Assembly: GCF_900129785.1 (NCBI RefSeq)
Contig: NZ_FSRC01000002.1
Location: 868,001 to 932,000, forward strand
Length of the DNA: 64,000 nucleotides
Source of the DNA: Algoriphagus halophilus
GTDB lineage: Bacteria > Bacteroidota > Bacteroidia > Cytophagales > Cyclobacteriaceae
Direction: 5' to 3'
The translations under genes and the position numbers were made by a program. The notes under the pieces were generated by a model that saw only the letters and a program-made list of their open reading frames with translations, was not told the origin of the DNA and did no database searches. Position 1 is the stretch's first letter, and each line of letters opens with the position of its first letter. Below are positions 16,734-25,229 of the stretch, in pieces.

Positions 16734-18413
16734 ATGAAAAAATTAAGTACCCTTTTTTCCGTTTTGACAATTCTTGCTACCCTATCCTGTACTTCAACTA
16801 ATGAAGAAGAGTTTGGTGCAACTATTAGTCAAGACGTTGATCAAATTAAAGCCGGAAAAGTCCTTTTTGATCAGAATTGCTCTACTTGTCATAATTTTAA
16901 CGAGAATGCAATAGGCCCAAACCTAAGTGGTCTTACCCGTCAAGTAGAAACAGATTGGATCAAAAGATTTATCAAAAATCCATCTGAGTTTTTTAAAGCT
17001 AAAGATGAAAGAGCAGAAAGGCTTTTAGCCATCTATAAAAATGAAATGCCTGCATTTCCAAACTTTTCTGAAGCTGATCTAAATTCTATTCTAAGCTATC
17101 TCCATACGTTTGAAACCCTTCCCATTGAAATATTGGGAGATACTACCTCGAATTTAATTCCCGAGAAAATTCAGGATTCAGGAATTAGGTTTGAATTAGA
17201 ATTTTTTGCGCAACTACCCGCTTCAGATACCGTTCCAGCTTTGGCTAAAATGACCAAAATGGAGCCTATCCCTGGTACAAATCGTCTGATGATCAATGAC
17301 CAGCGGATAGGAATCTATGAGTTAGTTGATCAAAAACCACAGCTATATCTCGATCTATTAAAGCAAAGACCTGATATGGTGAGTAAACCAGGTTGGGCAA
17401 CGGGATTAGGCAGTTTCACCTTTCATCCGGAGTTTTTGGAGAATGGGCTATTTTATACAGCTCACACCGAGCCAGGTGGAACACAACCTTCAGATTTTGG
17501 CTATACTGATAGCTTGAATGTATTTATGCAATGGGTTCTGACTGAATGGAAAGCAGACTCTCCAAATTCAAAAACTTTTCAGGGAACCAGTCGGGAAATT
17601 CTGAGAATTGACAATGCTTCTCAAGCTCATGGAATGCAGGAGCTCACATTTAATCCAAATTCGGAAAAAGGAGATGAAGATTTTGGTTTGCTTTATATAG
17701 GTTATGGAGATGGAGGTACAGTGGAAAAACGATTTGCCTATATCTCAGATCATGGAGGAACCGGAGTCTACAGCAGTATTTTAAGAATTGACCCTGCGGG
17801 GAATAATAGTGCTAATGGAAAATATGGGATCCCAAGCATTAACCCATTCTCAGGTATCCAAGGAAAAGCAGGTGAAGTTTTGGCATATGGGTTCCGGAAC
17901 CCAAATAGAGTATTTTGGGATGAAACAGGAAAATTATTTGCAACGGATATTGGGCAGCATAGCATTGAAGAAATCAATCTGATTGAGCCGGGTAAATTTT
18001 ATGGTTGGCCTATCCGAGAAGGAAGATTTATGATTAATCCTTTTGGAAGCTTCCGTACTCTTTACCCTTTGCCAAAGGATGATGATAAAAAGGGGGTAAC
18101 TTATCCTCTTATTCAGTTGGAGCATGATGAAGCTGTAGCGGTAATTGGAGGCTATTTTCTTTCAGAAGGGAAACTTAAAGGGAATTTTGTATTTGGAGAT
18201 ATTCCAACTGGAAGATTGTTTTTTGCTGATTTAGATCAAAATCCAAATCCTGAGGTAAAAAGCATGAAAGTGGTTTTTGAAGGGAATGAAACGACTATGG
18301 AAGAAATAGTTGGCGGTCGAGTAGATTTGAAATTTGGAATTGATGCCGAAAAACAGGTTTACATCATGAGTAAGAATCAAGGAAAAATCTATAAAATCGT
18401 GAATACTCAATGA
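16734..18413 (+). CDS. Cytochrome c-fused PQQ-type sugar dehydrogenase-like lipoprotein
   Basis: A 559-residue lipoprotein with SPII site before Cys19 (ATLSC-TST). Residues about 35-115 are a class I cytochrome c, with heme motif Cys49-STCys52-His53 and a probable Met ligand in EMPAFPNFSE. Residues about 150-555 are a glucose/sorbosone dehydrogenase-like six-bladed propeller (GYGDGGTVEKR, YGFRNPNRVFWDETGKL, DIGQHSIEEINLI). In such proteins the propeller oxidises a sugar or polyol and the cytochrome takes the electrons; the true substrate and PQQ use are unproven. It overlaps the next gene by 4 bases (ATGA). Confidence 0.87.
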   Translation: MKKLSTLFSVLTILATLSCTSTNEEEFGATISQDVDQIKAGKVLFDQNCSTCHNFNENAIGPNLSGLTRQVETDWIKRFIKNPSEFFKAKDERAERLLAIYKNEMPAFPNFSEADLNSILSYLHTFETLPIEILGDTTSNLIPEKIQDSGIRFELEFFAQLPASDTVPALAKMTKMEPIPGTNRLMINDQRIGIYELVDQKPQLYLDLLKQRPDMVSKPGWATGLGSFTFHPEFLENGLFYTAHTEPGGTQPSDFGYTDSLNVFMQWVLTEWKADSPNSKTFQGTSREILRIDNASQAHGMQELTFNPNSEKGDEDFGLLYIGYGDGGTVEKRFAYISDHGGTGVYSSILRIDPAGNNSANGKYGIPSINPFSGIQGKAGEVLAYGFRNPNRVFWDETGKLFATDIGQHSIEEINLIEPGKFYGWPIREGRFMINPFGSFRTLYPLPKDDDKKGVTYPLIQLEHDEAVAVIGGYFLSEGKLKGNFVFGDIPTGRLFFADLDQNPNPEVKSMKVVFEGNETTMEEIVGGRVDLKFGIDAEKQVYIMSKNQGKIYKIVNTQ

Positions 18414-19693
18414 TAAAATCATTAAAGAACCTTCTTTCCATCTCTATTGGTCTCGCTTTACTGCTTAGTTCTTGCACAAAGCAAGAAGAAATCTCAGATT
18501 TTATTGTTAATGAAGGTGCTGTAGCCAGATTGGACTCTACCTTACAAGCCTATGTAAATTCAGGAAATGTAGCAGGTATTTCTGCACTGATTTACGAAAA
18601 GGATCAGGAGGTGTACTTTAATGCTTTTGGTTTTGCCAATAAAGAGAAGAATATCCCGATGGACAGAAATACCATTGTCCAGATCTATTCCATGACAAAA
18701 CCGATTACGGGTACTTCTTTGATGACATTATATGAAGAGGGGAAATTCCAATTAGATGATCCTCTTGAAAAATATGCACCTGAATTTGCCAATATGAAAG
18801 TTTACCAAGGGGTAGATGAAAATGGGAAAATGATTTTGGTAGATGCAGAGAGACCGGTGACAATCCGTGATATTACCAGGCATACAGCTGGCTTTCCAAA
18901 CCGTGATAATATCCCCGGTTTGAGTGAGGTCATGAAGGAAAAAGATGCCAGAAGTTATGAAAATACACTCACTGTAATGGCTGAGAAAATTGGAAGTACT
19001 CCCCTATGGTTTCAACCTGGTACCCAATGGGAATATGGTCAATCTGTAGACGTACAGGCATTTTTGGTAGAACGAATTTCAGGAATTCCTTACAAGGAGT
19101 ATGTTCAGGAGCATGTGTTGGGTCCTTTAAAAATGAACGATACACGATATGTGGTTAGAGAAGAAGATTTGGATCGATTTTCTGCTGCGTATCAGCGAAC
19201 AGGAGAAGGACAGTTGACCCAGATGCCTGATTCTGTAGCCCATGCTTTTAACCTCAAAAAATGGCCTTTGACTCCAGGTGGATTTGGATTGACCTCTACA
19301 TTGGATGACTATATGACCTTTGCGAGAATGCTTGTTAATGAGGGCACTCTAAATGGAACTACAATACTGAAACCAGAAACTGTAAAATTGATGGCTACCA
19401 ACCATCTTCCGGATTCCGTTACAGAAAGATCTTGGCTTCCAAGCAAAGGAAGAGTAGGCTTTGGAATTGACTTTGCGGTAAGGACAGATCCTCCAGCTTC
19501 CGCAGAGGAAATGAATGGTGTGGTTGGAGAGTTTTTTTGGGATGGAGCGGCAAGTACTTTATTTTGGGTAGATCCTGTTAATGAATTGACTGCTGTCATG
19601 TTTGTCCAGTTATTCCCTTATGATGGAATAAGCCTTCATAAAAATTTTAGAGATGCAGTTTACGGGAAAATTGATATGAACCCCACTCCATAG
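18410..19693 (+). CDS. Serine hydrolase, class C beta-lactamase/esterase family lipoprotein
   Basis: A 427-residue lipoprotein (LLSSC-TKQ) of the beta-lactamase-related serine hydrolases (PF00144). The SxxK motif is Ser94-MTK97 in YSMTKPITG, and the second motif is probably the Tyr in WEYGQS near 208. A late HxG/KxG-like region lies in VNGVVGEFFWDGAAST. These enzymes act as esterases, D-aminopeptidases or transpeptidase-like hydrolases; substrate unknown. It overlaps the cytochrome-fused dehydrogenase by 4 bases and is followed 11 bases later by an alpha/beta hydrolase, so the three are one operon outside the cytoplasm. Confidence 0.88.
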   Translation: MIKSLKNLLSISIGLALLLSSCTKQEEISDFIVNEGAVARLDSTLQAYVNSGNVAGISALIYEKDQEVYFNAFGFANKEKNIPMDRNTIVQIYSMTKPITGTSLMTLYEEGKFQLDDPLEKYAPEFANMKVYQGVDENGKMILVDAERPVTIRDITRHTAGFPNRDNIPGLSEVMKEKDARSYENTLTVMAEKIGSTPLWFQPGTQWEYGQSVDVQAFLVERISGIPYKEYVQEHVLGPLKMNDTRYVVREEDLDRFSAAYQRTGEGQLTQMPDSVAHAFNLKKWPLTPGGFGLTSTLDDYMTFARMLVNEGTLNGTTILKPETVKLMATNHLPDSVTERSWLPSKGRVGFGIDFAVRTDPPASAEEMNGVVGEFFWDGAASTLFWVDPVNELTAVMFVQLFPYDGISLHKNFRDAVYGKIDMNPTP

Positions 19694-19704
19694 CACTAAA
19701 TCGA

Positions 19705-22137
19705 ATGATTATGAAGAAATTTTTTAAGAGAATTGGCACCTGGATTAAAGAGAAACTAAACCTCATCAAACCAGGTAGTTTAGCTATTAAAGGTGCTGCA
19801 ATTGGGCTTTTAATTCTGACTTTGATCGTCTTCCTGATTGAAGTTATCGGAATGTCCATCAATTTTAAGGACTCTTGGTTATTGGTTTTTGGGCTGTTGA
19901 TCTTGGTTGCAGTGACACTGGTTTCTTACCTCTCAGTGAAACTCATCAAATTGATTTTTTCAATTCCCCCACTTTATAAACGAGTATTGATTGCAAGTTT
20001 AATTCTCTTAACGCTTGTCCGGTTTGGAGATGAGCGATATATAATTTTTATGATCTTGGTTTTTTCACTTTTTGGAGCTGGGATAGCCATGTTTTGGAAA
20101 GGGCATTTTAAAAAACTAAGTACTCCAAAGAAAGTTGTTTCGATTTTAGGCTTTGGAATTGGTGTCGCAGGAATTGGGTTTTTGATCTATTTTGGAAGTA
20201 TACGTGGATTAGAAATCGATGAACAGATCAATGCTGCCAAACTTACGGAAGCTAAAGTTTCACAGATTGAAGCCCCTTCCCCTTCAGCCAATGGAAATTT
20301 TCAGGTTACCACTTTTACCTATGGTTCAGGAAAGGATCTTCGCAGAGAAGAATTTGCCGAAGGAGTAACTTATCTGACTGAATCTGTTGATGGAAGAGCC
20401 TTTATTGACAACTGGGCAAAATTCAGTGGCTGGTGGCGAGAAAAGTATTGGGGGTTTGATGAAAAGGAATTACCTCTTAATGCAAGAGTTTGGATGCCCG
20501 AAGGAACTGGACCTTTTCCATTGGTTCTGGTGGTTCATGGGAATCATCCTATGCAGGATTTTTCAGATCCGGGATACGACTATCTTGGAGAGTTTTTGGC
20601 CTCCAAAGGAATGATTTTGGCTTCTGTCGATGAGAACTTTATCAATGGATCTTGGACAGACCTATTTGGCCGATTAGAAAAAGAAAATGATGCGAGGGGT
20701 TGGTTGCTGCTTGAACATTTGCGCGTTTGGGATGAATGGAATAAAATGGATACCCACCCTCTTTTTGGAAAAGTCGATATGGATAAAATTGCGCTCATGG
20801 GCCATTCCCGTGGGGGCGAGGCAGTTGGTCATGCTGCCATGCTGAATGCACTGGAGTATTATCCTGATGATGCTTCTATCAAATTAGGGTATGATTTTAA
20901 TATCAAAGGTGTTGTTGCCATAGCGCCGGTAGATGGACAATATAAGCCTGGAGGCTCAGGGACGAAATTTGAAAATGTAAATTATCTCAGTCTTCATGGA
21001 GCACAAGATGCTGACGTGACCTCTTTTGCGGGAGCGATGCAATATGAGAGAATCAAATTCACGGATAGTACTTACCATTTCAAATCTTTGATTTATATCT
21101 CCGGGGCAAATCATGGGCAATTCAATACTTCATGGGGAGATAACGACATATTGGCGACTTTCAAGGGTGTTCTCAATCGTGAACAATTGATGCCAGCTTC
21201 CGAGCAACGGGAAATAGCCAAAGTTTACATTGGGGCTTTCTTGGAGGCAAGCCTGAACCAAAGAGACGAATATCTTCCCTTGTTCTTGGATCCTAGAAAA
21301 GGAAAGGATTGGCTTCCTGAGTCTATTTACTTAAGTCAATTTGAAGATTCCAATACTCGAGTTTGGGCAAATTTTGATGAAGATTTTGAACTGACAACCA
21401 TTTCTTCAGGAGGTAAAGCCAAGGCTGAACATTTAACCGTATGGCGGGAAGGGGAGATAAATATGGAGTATGGCAAAAAGGGAAGCCGAGCCGTTTATTT
21501 AGGATGGAATTACGAAAAGCTAAATGAGGGAATCGATACGCTATGGAAAGATGGTGCAAAACCTTCCATCCCAGATTCGGTTTTGGCAAGCTATACCATC
21601 ACACTGGATTCCATAAGTTTTAGGCCGGACTCAACTTCCATGCTGACTTTTTCTTTAGCAGAATCAACAGAAAGTTCAAATCCAAAGAGTGGAGGAAAAT
21701 GGAAAAATGATAATGATTCCAATGAAGAAGAGGAAGTTGATGTAGAACAAGAAAATGAGGTAGAGGTAGAAGAAAATGATGAGAATAAGGAAGAGGATAA
21801 AAAGGACAAGGACCAGGAAAAAACACCTGATCCCCCTTTAGACTTTAAAATAATTCTTATCGATGAATCAGGAGAGCAAATCGAATTTTTATTGTCAGAA
21901 TTCTCCCATCTCCAGCGGCAGGTTAAATCGAGGGTTTTAAAAATTGACTTTTTGGATAAAAAAGACCATTCTGAAAATATTTTTCAAACATTTACTTATG
22001 ATTTGGAGCAATTAAGAATTGGTAACCCAAATTTTTCTCCGCAATTATTAAAGGAAATTAAATTCCAGTTTGATCAAAATGAAAGTGGAGTAGTGATTTT
22101 GGATCAACTGGGTATTACAAAAAAAATAAATTTATAA
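19705..22137 (+). CDS. Membrane-anchored alpha/beta hydrolase with acidic linker
   Basis: An 810-residue protein with about five hydrophobic helices in residues 25-170, then a large extracytoplasmic alpha/beta-hydrolase domain. The nucleophile elbow is MGHSRGGE with Ser368, and His470 in SGANHGQFN is a likely catalytic base. The domain resembles chlorophyllase/PET-hydrolase-like esterases, so an ester or lipid substrate is plausible but unproven. At about 665-710 there is a very acidic Glu/Asp-rich linker, then a short beta-rich C-terminal domain. It is the third gene of the 16734-22137 operon. A second ATG two codons in (19711) could also start it. Confidence 0.8.
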   Translation: MIMKKFFKRIGTWIKEKLNLIKPGSLAIKGAAIGLLILTLIVFLIEVIGMSINFKDSWLLVFGLLILVAVTLVSYLSVKLIKLIFSIPPLYKRVLIASLILLTLVRFGDERYIIFMILVFSLFGAGIAMFWKGHFKKLSTPKKVVSILGFGIGVAGIGFLIYFGSIRGLEIDEQINAAKLTEAKVSQIEAPSPSANGNFQVTTFTYGSGKDLRREEFAEGVTYLTESVDGRAFIDNWAKFSGWWREKYWGFDEKELPLNARVWMPEGTGPFPLVLVVHGNHPMQDFSDPGYDYLGEFLASKGMILASVDENFINGSWTDLFGRLEKENDARGWLLLEHLRVWDEWNKMDTHPLFGKVDMDKIALMGHSRGGEAVGHAAMLNALEYYPDDASIKLGYDFNIKGVVAIAPVDGQYKPGGSGTKFENVNYLSLHGAQDADVTSFAGAMQYERIKFTDSTYHFKSLIYISGANHGQFNTSWGDNDILATFKGVLNREQLMPASEQREIAKVYIGAFLEASLNQRDEYLPLFLDPRKGKDWLPESIYLSQFEDSNTRVWANFDEDFELTTISSGGKAKAEHLTVWREGEINMEYGKKGSRAVYLGWNYEKLNEGIDTLWKDGAKPSIPDSVLASYTITLDSISFRPDSTSMLTFSLAESTESSNPKSGGKWKNDNDSNEEEEVDVEQENEVEVEENDENKEEDKKDKDQEKTPDPPLDFKIILIDESGEQIEFLLSEFSHLQRQVKSRVLKIDFLDKKDHSENIFQTFTYDLEQLRIGNPNFSPQLLKEIKFQFDQNESGVVILDQLGITKKINL

Positions 22138-22231
22138 AAGCCCTGTTTGAACCTATAATTTTTTCATTAACAGCTATTTCATCCCAATTAAATGCCGTAA
22201 GAAGTATTTTAGGTGGATATATCTTACCTAT

Positions 22232-22248
22232 TTTGTCATATTGACAAA
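22232..22248. promoter_or_regulatory. Inverted repeat upstream of the second cytochrome-fused dehydrogenase
   Basis: TTTGTCA and TGACAAA flank a 3-base centre, a compact operator-like palindrome 38 bases before the ATG at 22286. A second, looser pair (AGGT / ACCT around 22210-22229) lies just upstream. No regulator is encoded next to it. Confidence 0.35.
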
Positions 22249-22285
22249 TTATAACCTGAAACAATTACCCAAAAACAATTGATTT

Positions 22286-25099
22286 ATGAGCCATTTGGTA
22301 AATAAAATTTATAAAGGCCAGATATTTATGGTCTTCTTATTATGCCTGGGTTTGATTTCCTGTAAAGAAACGGAGCCAGCAGATGACCCTACTATCAAAC
22401 CTGAGGAAAATCGCTTCACTAAAGTGGTTTTGACAGAGGGGATGGATGAACCCATGGAAATGACTTTTCTTCCTGGAAAGAGGGTGTTGATCGTAGAAAG
22501 AAAAGGGGGAGTCAAAATACTTGATGAGAATACCGGTGAAATGACGTTGGTAGCTACCATTCCAGTAAATACGAAATACACCAATAAAGAAGGGGCTGTA
22601 CGAGAGGCAGAAGAAGGTTTGATGGGTGTTATCGCACATCCGGATTTTGAAAAAAACCATTGGATTTATCTTTATTATGCAGATCCTGTGGATACGCAGC
22701 ACGTCTTGGCGCGCTATGAATTGGATGGTACAACTCTGAAAGAAGAGACCAAAAAAATTCTTTTGGTTGTTCCCACCCAACGCGAAGAATGTTGTCATAC
22801 CGGTGGAGGGATGGTCTTTGATCAAGAAGGCAATTTATACCTAACCGTGGGCAATAATACTGTAAACCCAAGAACAGGTTCTTCTAATCTGGATGAAAGA
22901 CCGGGTCATGAAAATTCAGATGATCAAAGAGCTCCAGGAAATACCAACGATCTAAGGGGAAAAATTTTAAGAATCCATCCAGAAGATGATGGCACGTATA
23001 CTATTCCTGAAGGAAATTTATTCCCAGTAGGCACAGAGAAAACCAGACCGGAAATCTATACGATGGGACACAGGAACCCTTGGAGGCCTACCTTGGATAG
23101 TGAAACGGGTTACCTGTATTGGGGAGAAGTAGGCCCGGATGCTTCAGTGGATTCCATTTGGGGACCTAAAGGGTATGATGAATTTAACCAAGCCAAAGGT
23201 CCTGGATTTTTCGGTTGGCCTTACTTTATTGCAAATAATAGACCTTACAATAGACATGATCTGGCCACCGATACCTATGGAGCCCCTTATGATGTCAACA
23301 ACCCTGTCAATGAGTCTGTAAATAATACGGGTTTAAGACAGCTACCTACTCCTGTGGTACCTGCATTTATTTATTATCCTTATGGAGTGTCTGAGGAGTT
23401 CCCAATGCTAGGTAGTTCAGGGAGAAGTGCTACAGGTGGACCGGTCTTTAGAAAGAATGACTTTTCAAAAAATGCTCCGTTTGTTTTCCCAGCTTATTAT
23501 GAGGGCAAATGGTTAATAGTAGACTTCATGAGAGGTTGGATCATGGCAGTTACCATGGATGAAAATGGTGATTATCAATCTATGGAGCGTTTTCTTCCCA
23601 ACGATAACTTCAGTTCTGCGATAGATATGGATTTTGGACCAGACGGAGCATTATATGTTTTGGAGTATGGTAGTGCCTGGTTTAGGGGAAATTCCAATTC
23701 TAAATTGGTCAAAATCGAATACAATGCTGGAAATAGAAAGCCTAACGTAAGTGTCTCTGCAGATGTGTTGGCTGGAGCAGTTCCATTTACCACTAATTTT
23801 TCTTCTGAAGGAACCAGTGATTACGATGATTACGATCAAGGCAAGCTTGACTATTCTTGGTCTATATCTTCGGATAACGGCACTAAAGAAGTGCTTCAAG
23901 GAGAAAATGCTTCATATACCTTTGAAACCCCAGGAGTATATAAAGTCCAACTTACGGTGACAGATACCAAGGGAGAGTCAAATGTAGCAAACTTGGAGCT
24001 GATAGCCGGAAATGATCGTCCAGCAGTTAGTATTGATTTTAATGGAAAAAATAGAACCTTCTATTTTGGGGAGAATACATTGGATTACCAAGTAAGTGTT
24101 TCAGATAAAGAAGATGGTTCTACTTCAGATGGATCTATTAAATCTGAGGAAGTGGCCATCACCTTTGATTATGTACCGTCTGGATTTGACCCAATAGAAA
24201 TGGCATCCAATCAAAGTGGTGCAGAGTCTATGGCAGTTTTGAATATTGGAAGAAATTTGATTGAAGCCAGTGATTGTAAATCTTGTCATCAATACGACAC
24301 TACTTCAATTGGGCCAAGCTATACTGCAGTGGCCCAAAAATATTCGAATACTCCTGCTAATGTAGATATGCTGGTAAGTAAGATTATTAATGGAGGTAGT
24401 GGCGTATGGGGAGATCATGCCATGAGTGCTCACCCTCAACTTTCTGAAGCTGATGCCAAAAGAATGGTGGAATATATATTCAGTTTGAATGAAGTGAATC
24501 CAACAGTTACTTCTCTTCCTTTGGAAGGAAAATTGAAACCAGAAATTCCAGCTGATGAAGATGGCCAAGGTGGATTTTTATTAAGAGCTTTTTATACTGA
24601 CAAAGGAGCTGGCAATATTACTTCCTTGACTGGAGAGGATTATGTGGCTTTAAGAAATCCTTTCTTGGATCCACAGCTTTCGGAGTTACGAAAAGGAGTT
24701 CAATTACTGACAACACCTAGTATCAATTTCTTTATGGTAGGTGACCAATCCTACATAGGATTCAAGGATATTGATTTGACAGAAGTAAAGGAAATAGTTC
24801 TTTACCTTGGAATTAGCAGCAGAAACGGAGCCAAAGGAGCATCTGTGGAGGTAAGAGTTGACTCCCCTAACGGAACGATTATTGGTCAAACTGAAAAAGT
24901 TACGGAAGCACCTAATGGAGGTTTCAGACCTCCAGCAGGAGTATCACGTTTGGAATGGAGAAGACAAAATTCTGCCAAACCCACTGCGAAATTATCTGAG
25001 ATAAGCGGGAAGCATGATATATACTTTATATTCAAAAATGCAGATGCGAAATCTGAGGAAATCTTAGCTGCGATAAATGAAATAGAATTCAAAAAATAA
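22286..25099 (+). CDS. Multidomain lipoprotein: sugar dehydrogenase-like propeller, PKD, cytochrome c and carbohydrate-binding-like domain
   Basis: A 937-residue lipoprotein (SPII site before Cys26, LGLISC-KET). Domains in order: glucose/sorbosone dehydrogenase-like propeller at about 45-470, with GEVGPDASVDS and GHRNPWRPT; a PKD domain at about 485-575, ending YKVQLTVTD; a class I cytochrome c with Cys664-KSCys667-His668; and a C-terminal beta-sandwich at about 770-937 resembling CBM6 (FMVGDQSYIGFKDIDL). The build suggests binding and oxidising a glycan or sugar at the cell surface, with electrons passed through the heme. It is a separate transcript from 19705, after a 148-base gap. Confidence 0.86.
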   Translation: MSHLVNKIYKGQIFMVFLLCLGLISCKETEPADDPTIKPEENRFTKVVLTEGMDEPMEMTFLPGKRVLIVERKGGVKILDENTGEMTLVATIPVNTKYTNKEGAVREAEEGLMGVIAHPDFEKNHWIYLYYADPVDTQHVLARYELDGTTLKEETKKILLVVPTQREECCHTGGGMVFDQEGNLYLTVGNNTVNPRTGSSNLDERPGHENSDDQRAPGNTNDLRGKILRIHPEDDGTYTIPEGNLFPVGTEKTRPEIYTMGHRNPWRPTLDSETGYLYWGEVGPDASVDSIWGPKGYDEFNQAKGPGFFGWPYFIANNRPYNRHDLATDTYGAPYDVNNPVNESVNNTGLRQLPTPVVPAFIYYPYGVSEEFPMLGSSGRSATGGPVFRKNDFSKNAPFVFPAYYEGKWLIVDFMRGWIMAVTMDENGDYQSMERFLPNDNFSSAIDMDFGPDGALYVLEYGSAWFRGNSNSKLVKIEYNAGNRKPNVSVSADVLAGAVPFTTNFSSEGTSDYDDYDQGKLDYSWSISSDNGTKEVLQGENASYTFETPGVYKVQLTVTDTKGESNVANLELIAGNDRPAVSIDFNGKNRTFYFGENTLDYQVSVSDKEDGSTSDGSIKSEEVAITFDYVPSGFDPIEMASNQSGAESMAVLNIGRNLIEASDCKSCHQYDTTSIGPSYTAVAQKYSNTPANVDMLVSKIINGGSGVWGDHAMSAHPQLSEADAKRMVEYIFSLNEVNPTVTSLPLEGKLKPEIPADEDGQGGFLLRAFYTDKGAGNITSLTGEDYVALRNPFLDPQLSELRKGVQLLTTPSINFFMVGDQSYIGFKDIDLTEVKEIVLYLGISSRNGAKGASVEVRVDSPNGTIIGQTEKVTEAPNGGFRPPAGVSRLEWRRQNSAKPTAKLSEISGKHDIYFIFKNADAKSEEILAAINEIEFKK

Positions 25100-25186
25100 C
25101 TTCTAAATGTTTGAATCATCTCCCTTTTTAGGGAAAATTACTTGCGACTGAAAGTTCAAGTAAAAGATACAAACCCGAAATAGCCA

Positions 25187-25216
25187 AGCCCCTGACCGAA
25201 AGGTCTGGGGCTTTTT
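25187..25216. terminator. Bidirectional intrinsic terminator between convergent genes
   Basis: An 11-base stem with one T-T mismatch (AGCCCCTGACC at 25187-25197, GGTCTGGGGCT at 25202-25212) closes on a GAAA tetraloop and is followed by T residues. It lies between the plus-strand gene ending at 25099 and the minus-strand gene ending at 25230. Confidence 0.8.
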
Positions 25217-25229
25217 GCTTCCATAAGAT

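Noticed and set aside
22340..22825. 161-codon open frame on the minus strand
   Set aside because: Lies wholly antisense to the sugar-dehydrogenase lipoprotein gene, which has strong domain evidence; its composition is Phe/His/Cys-rich and it has no recognisable domain.
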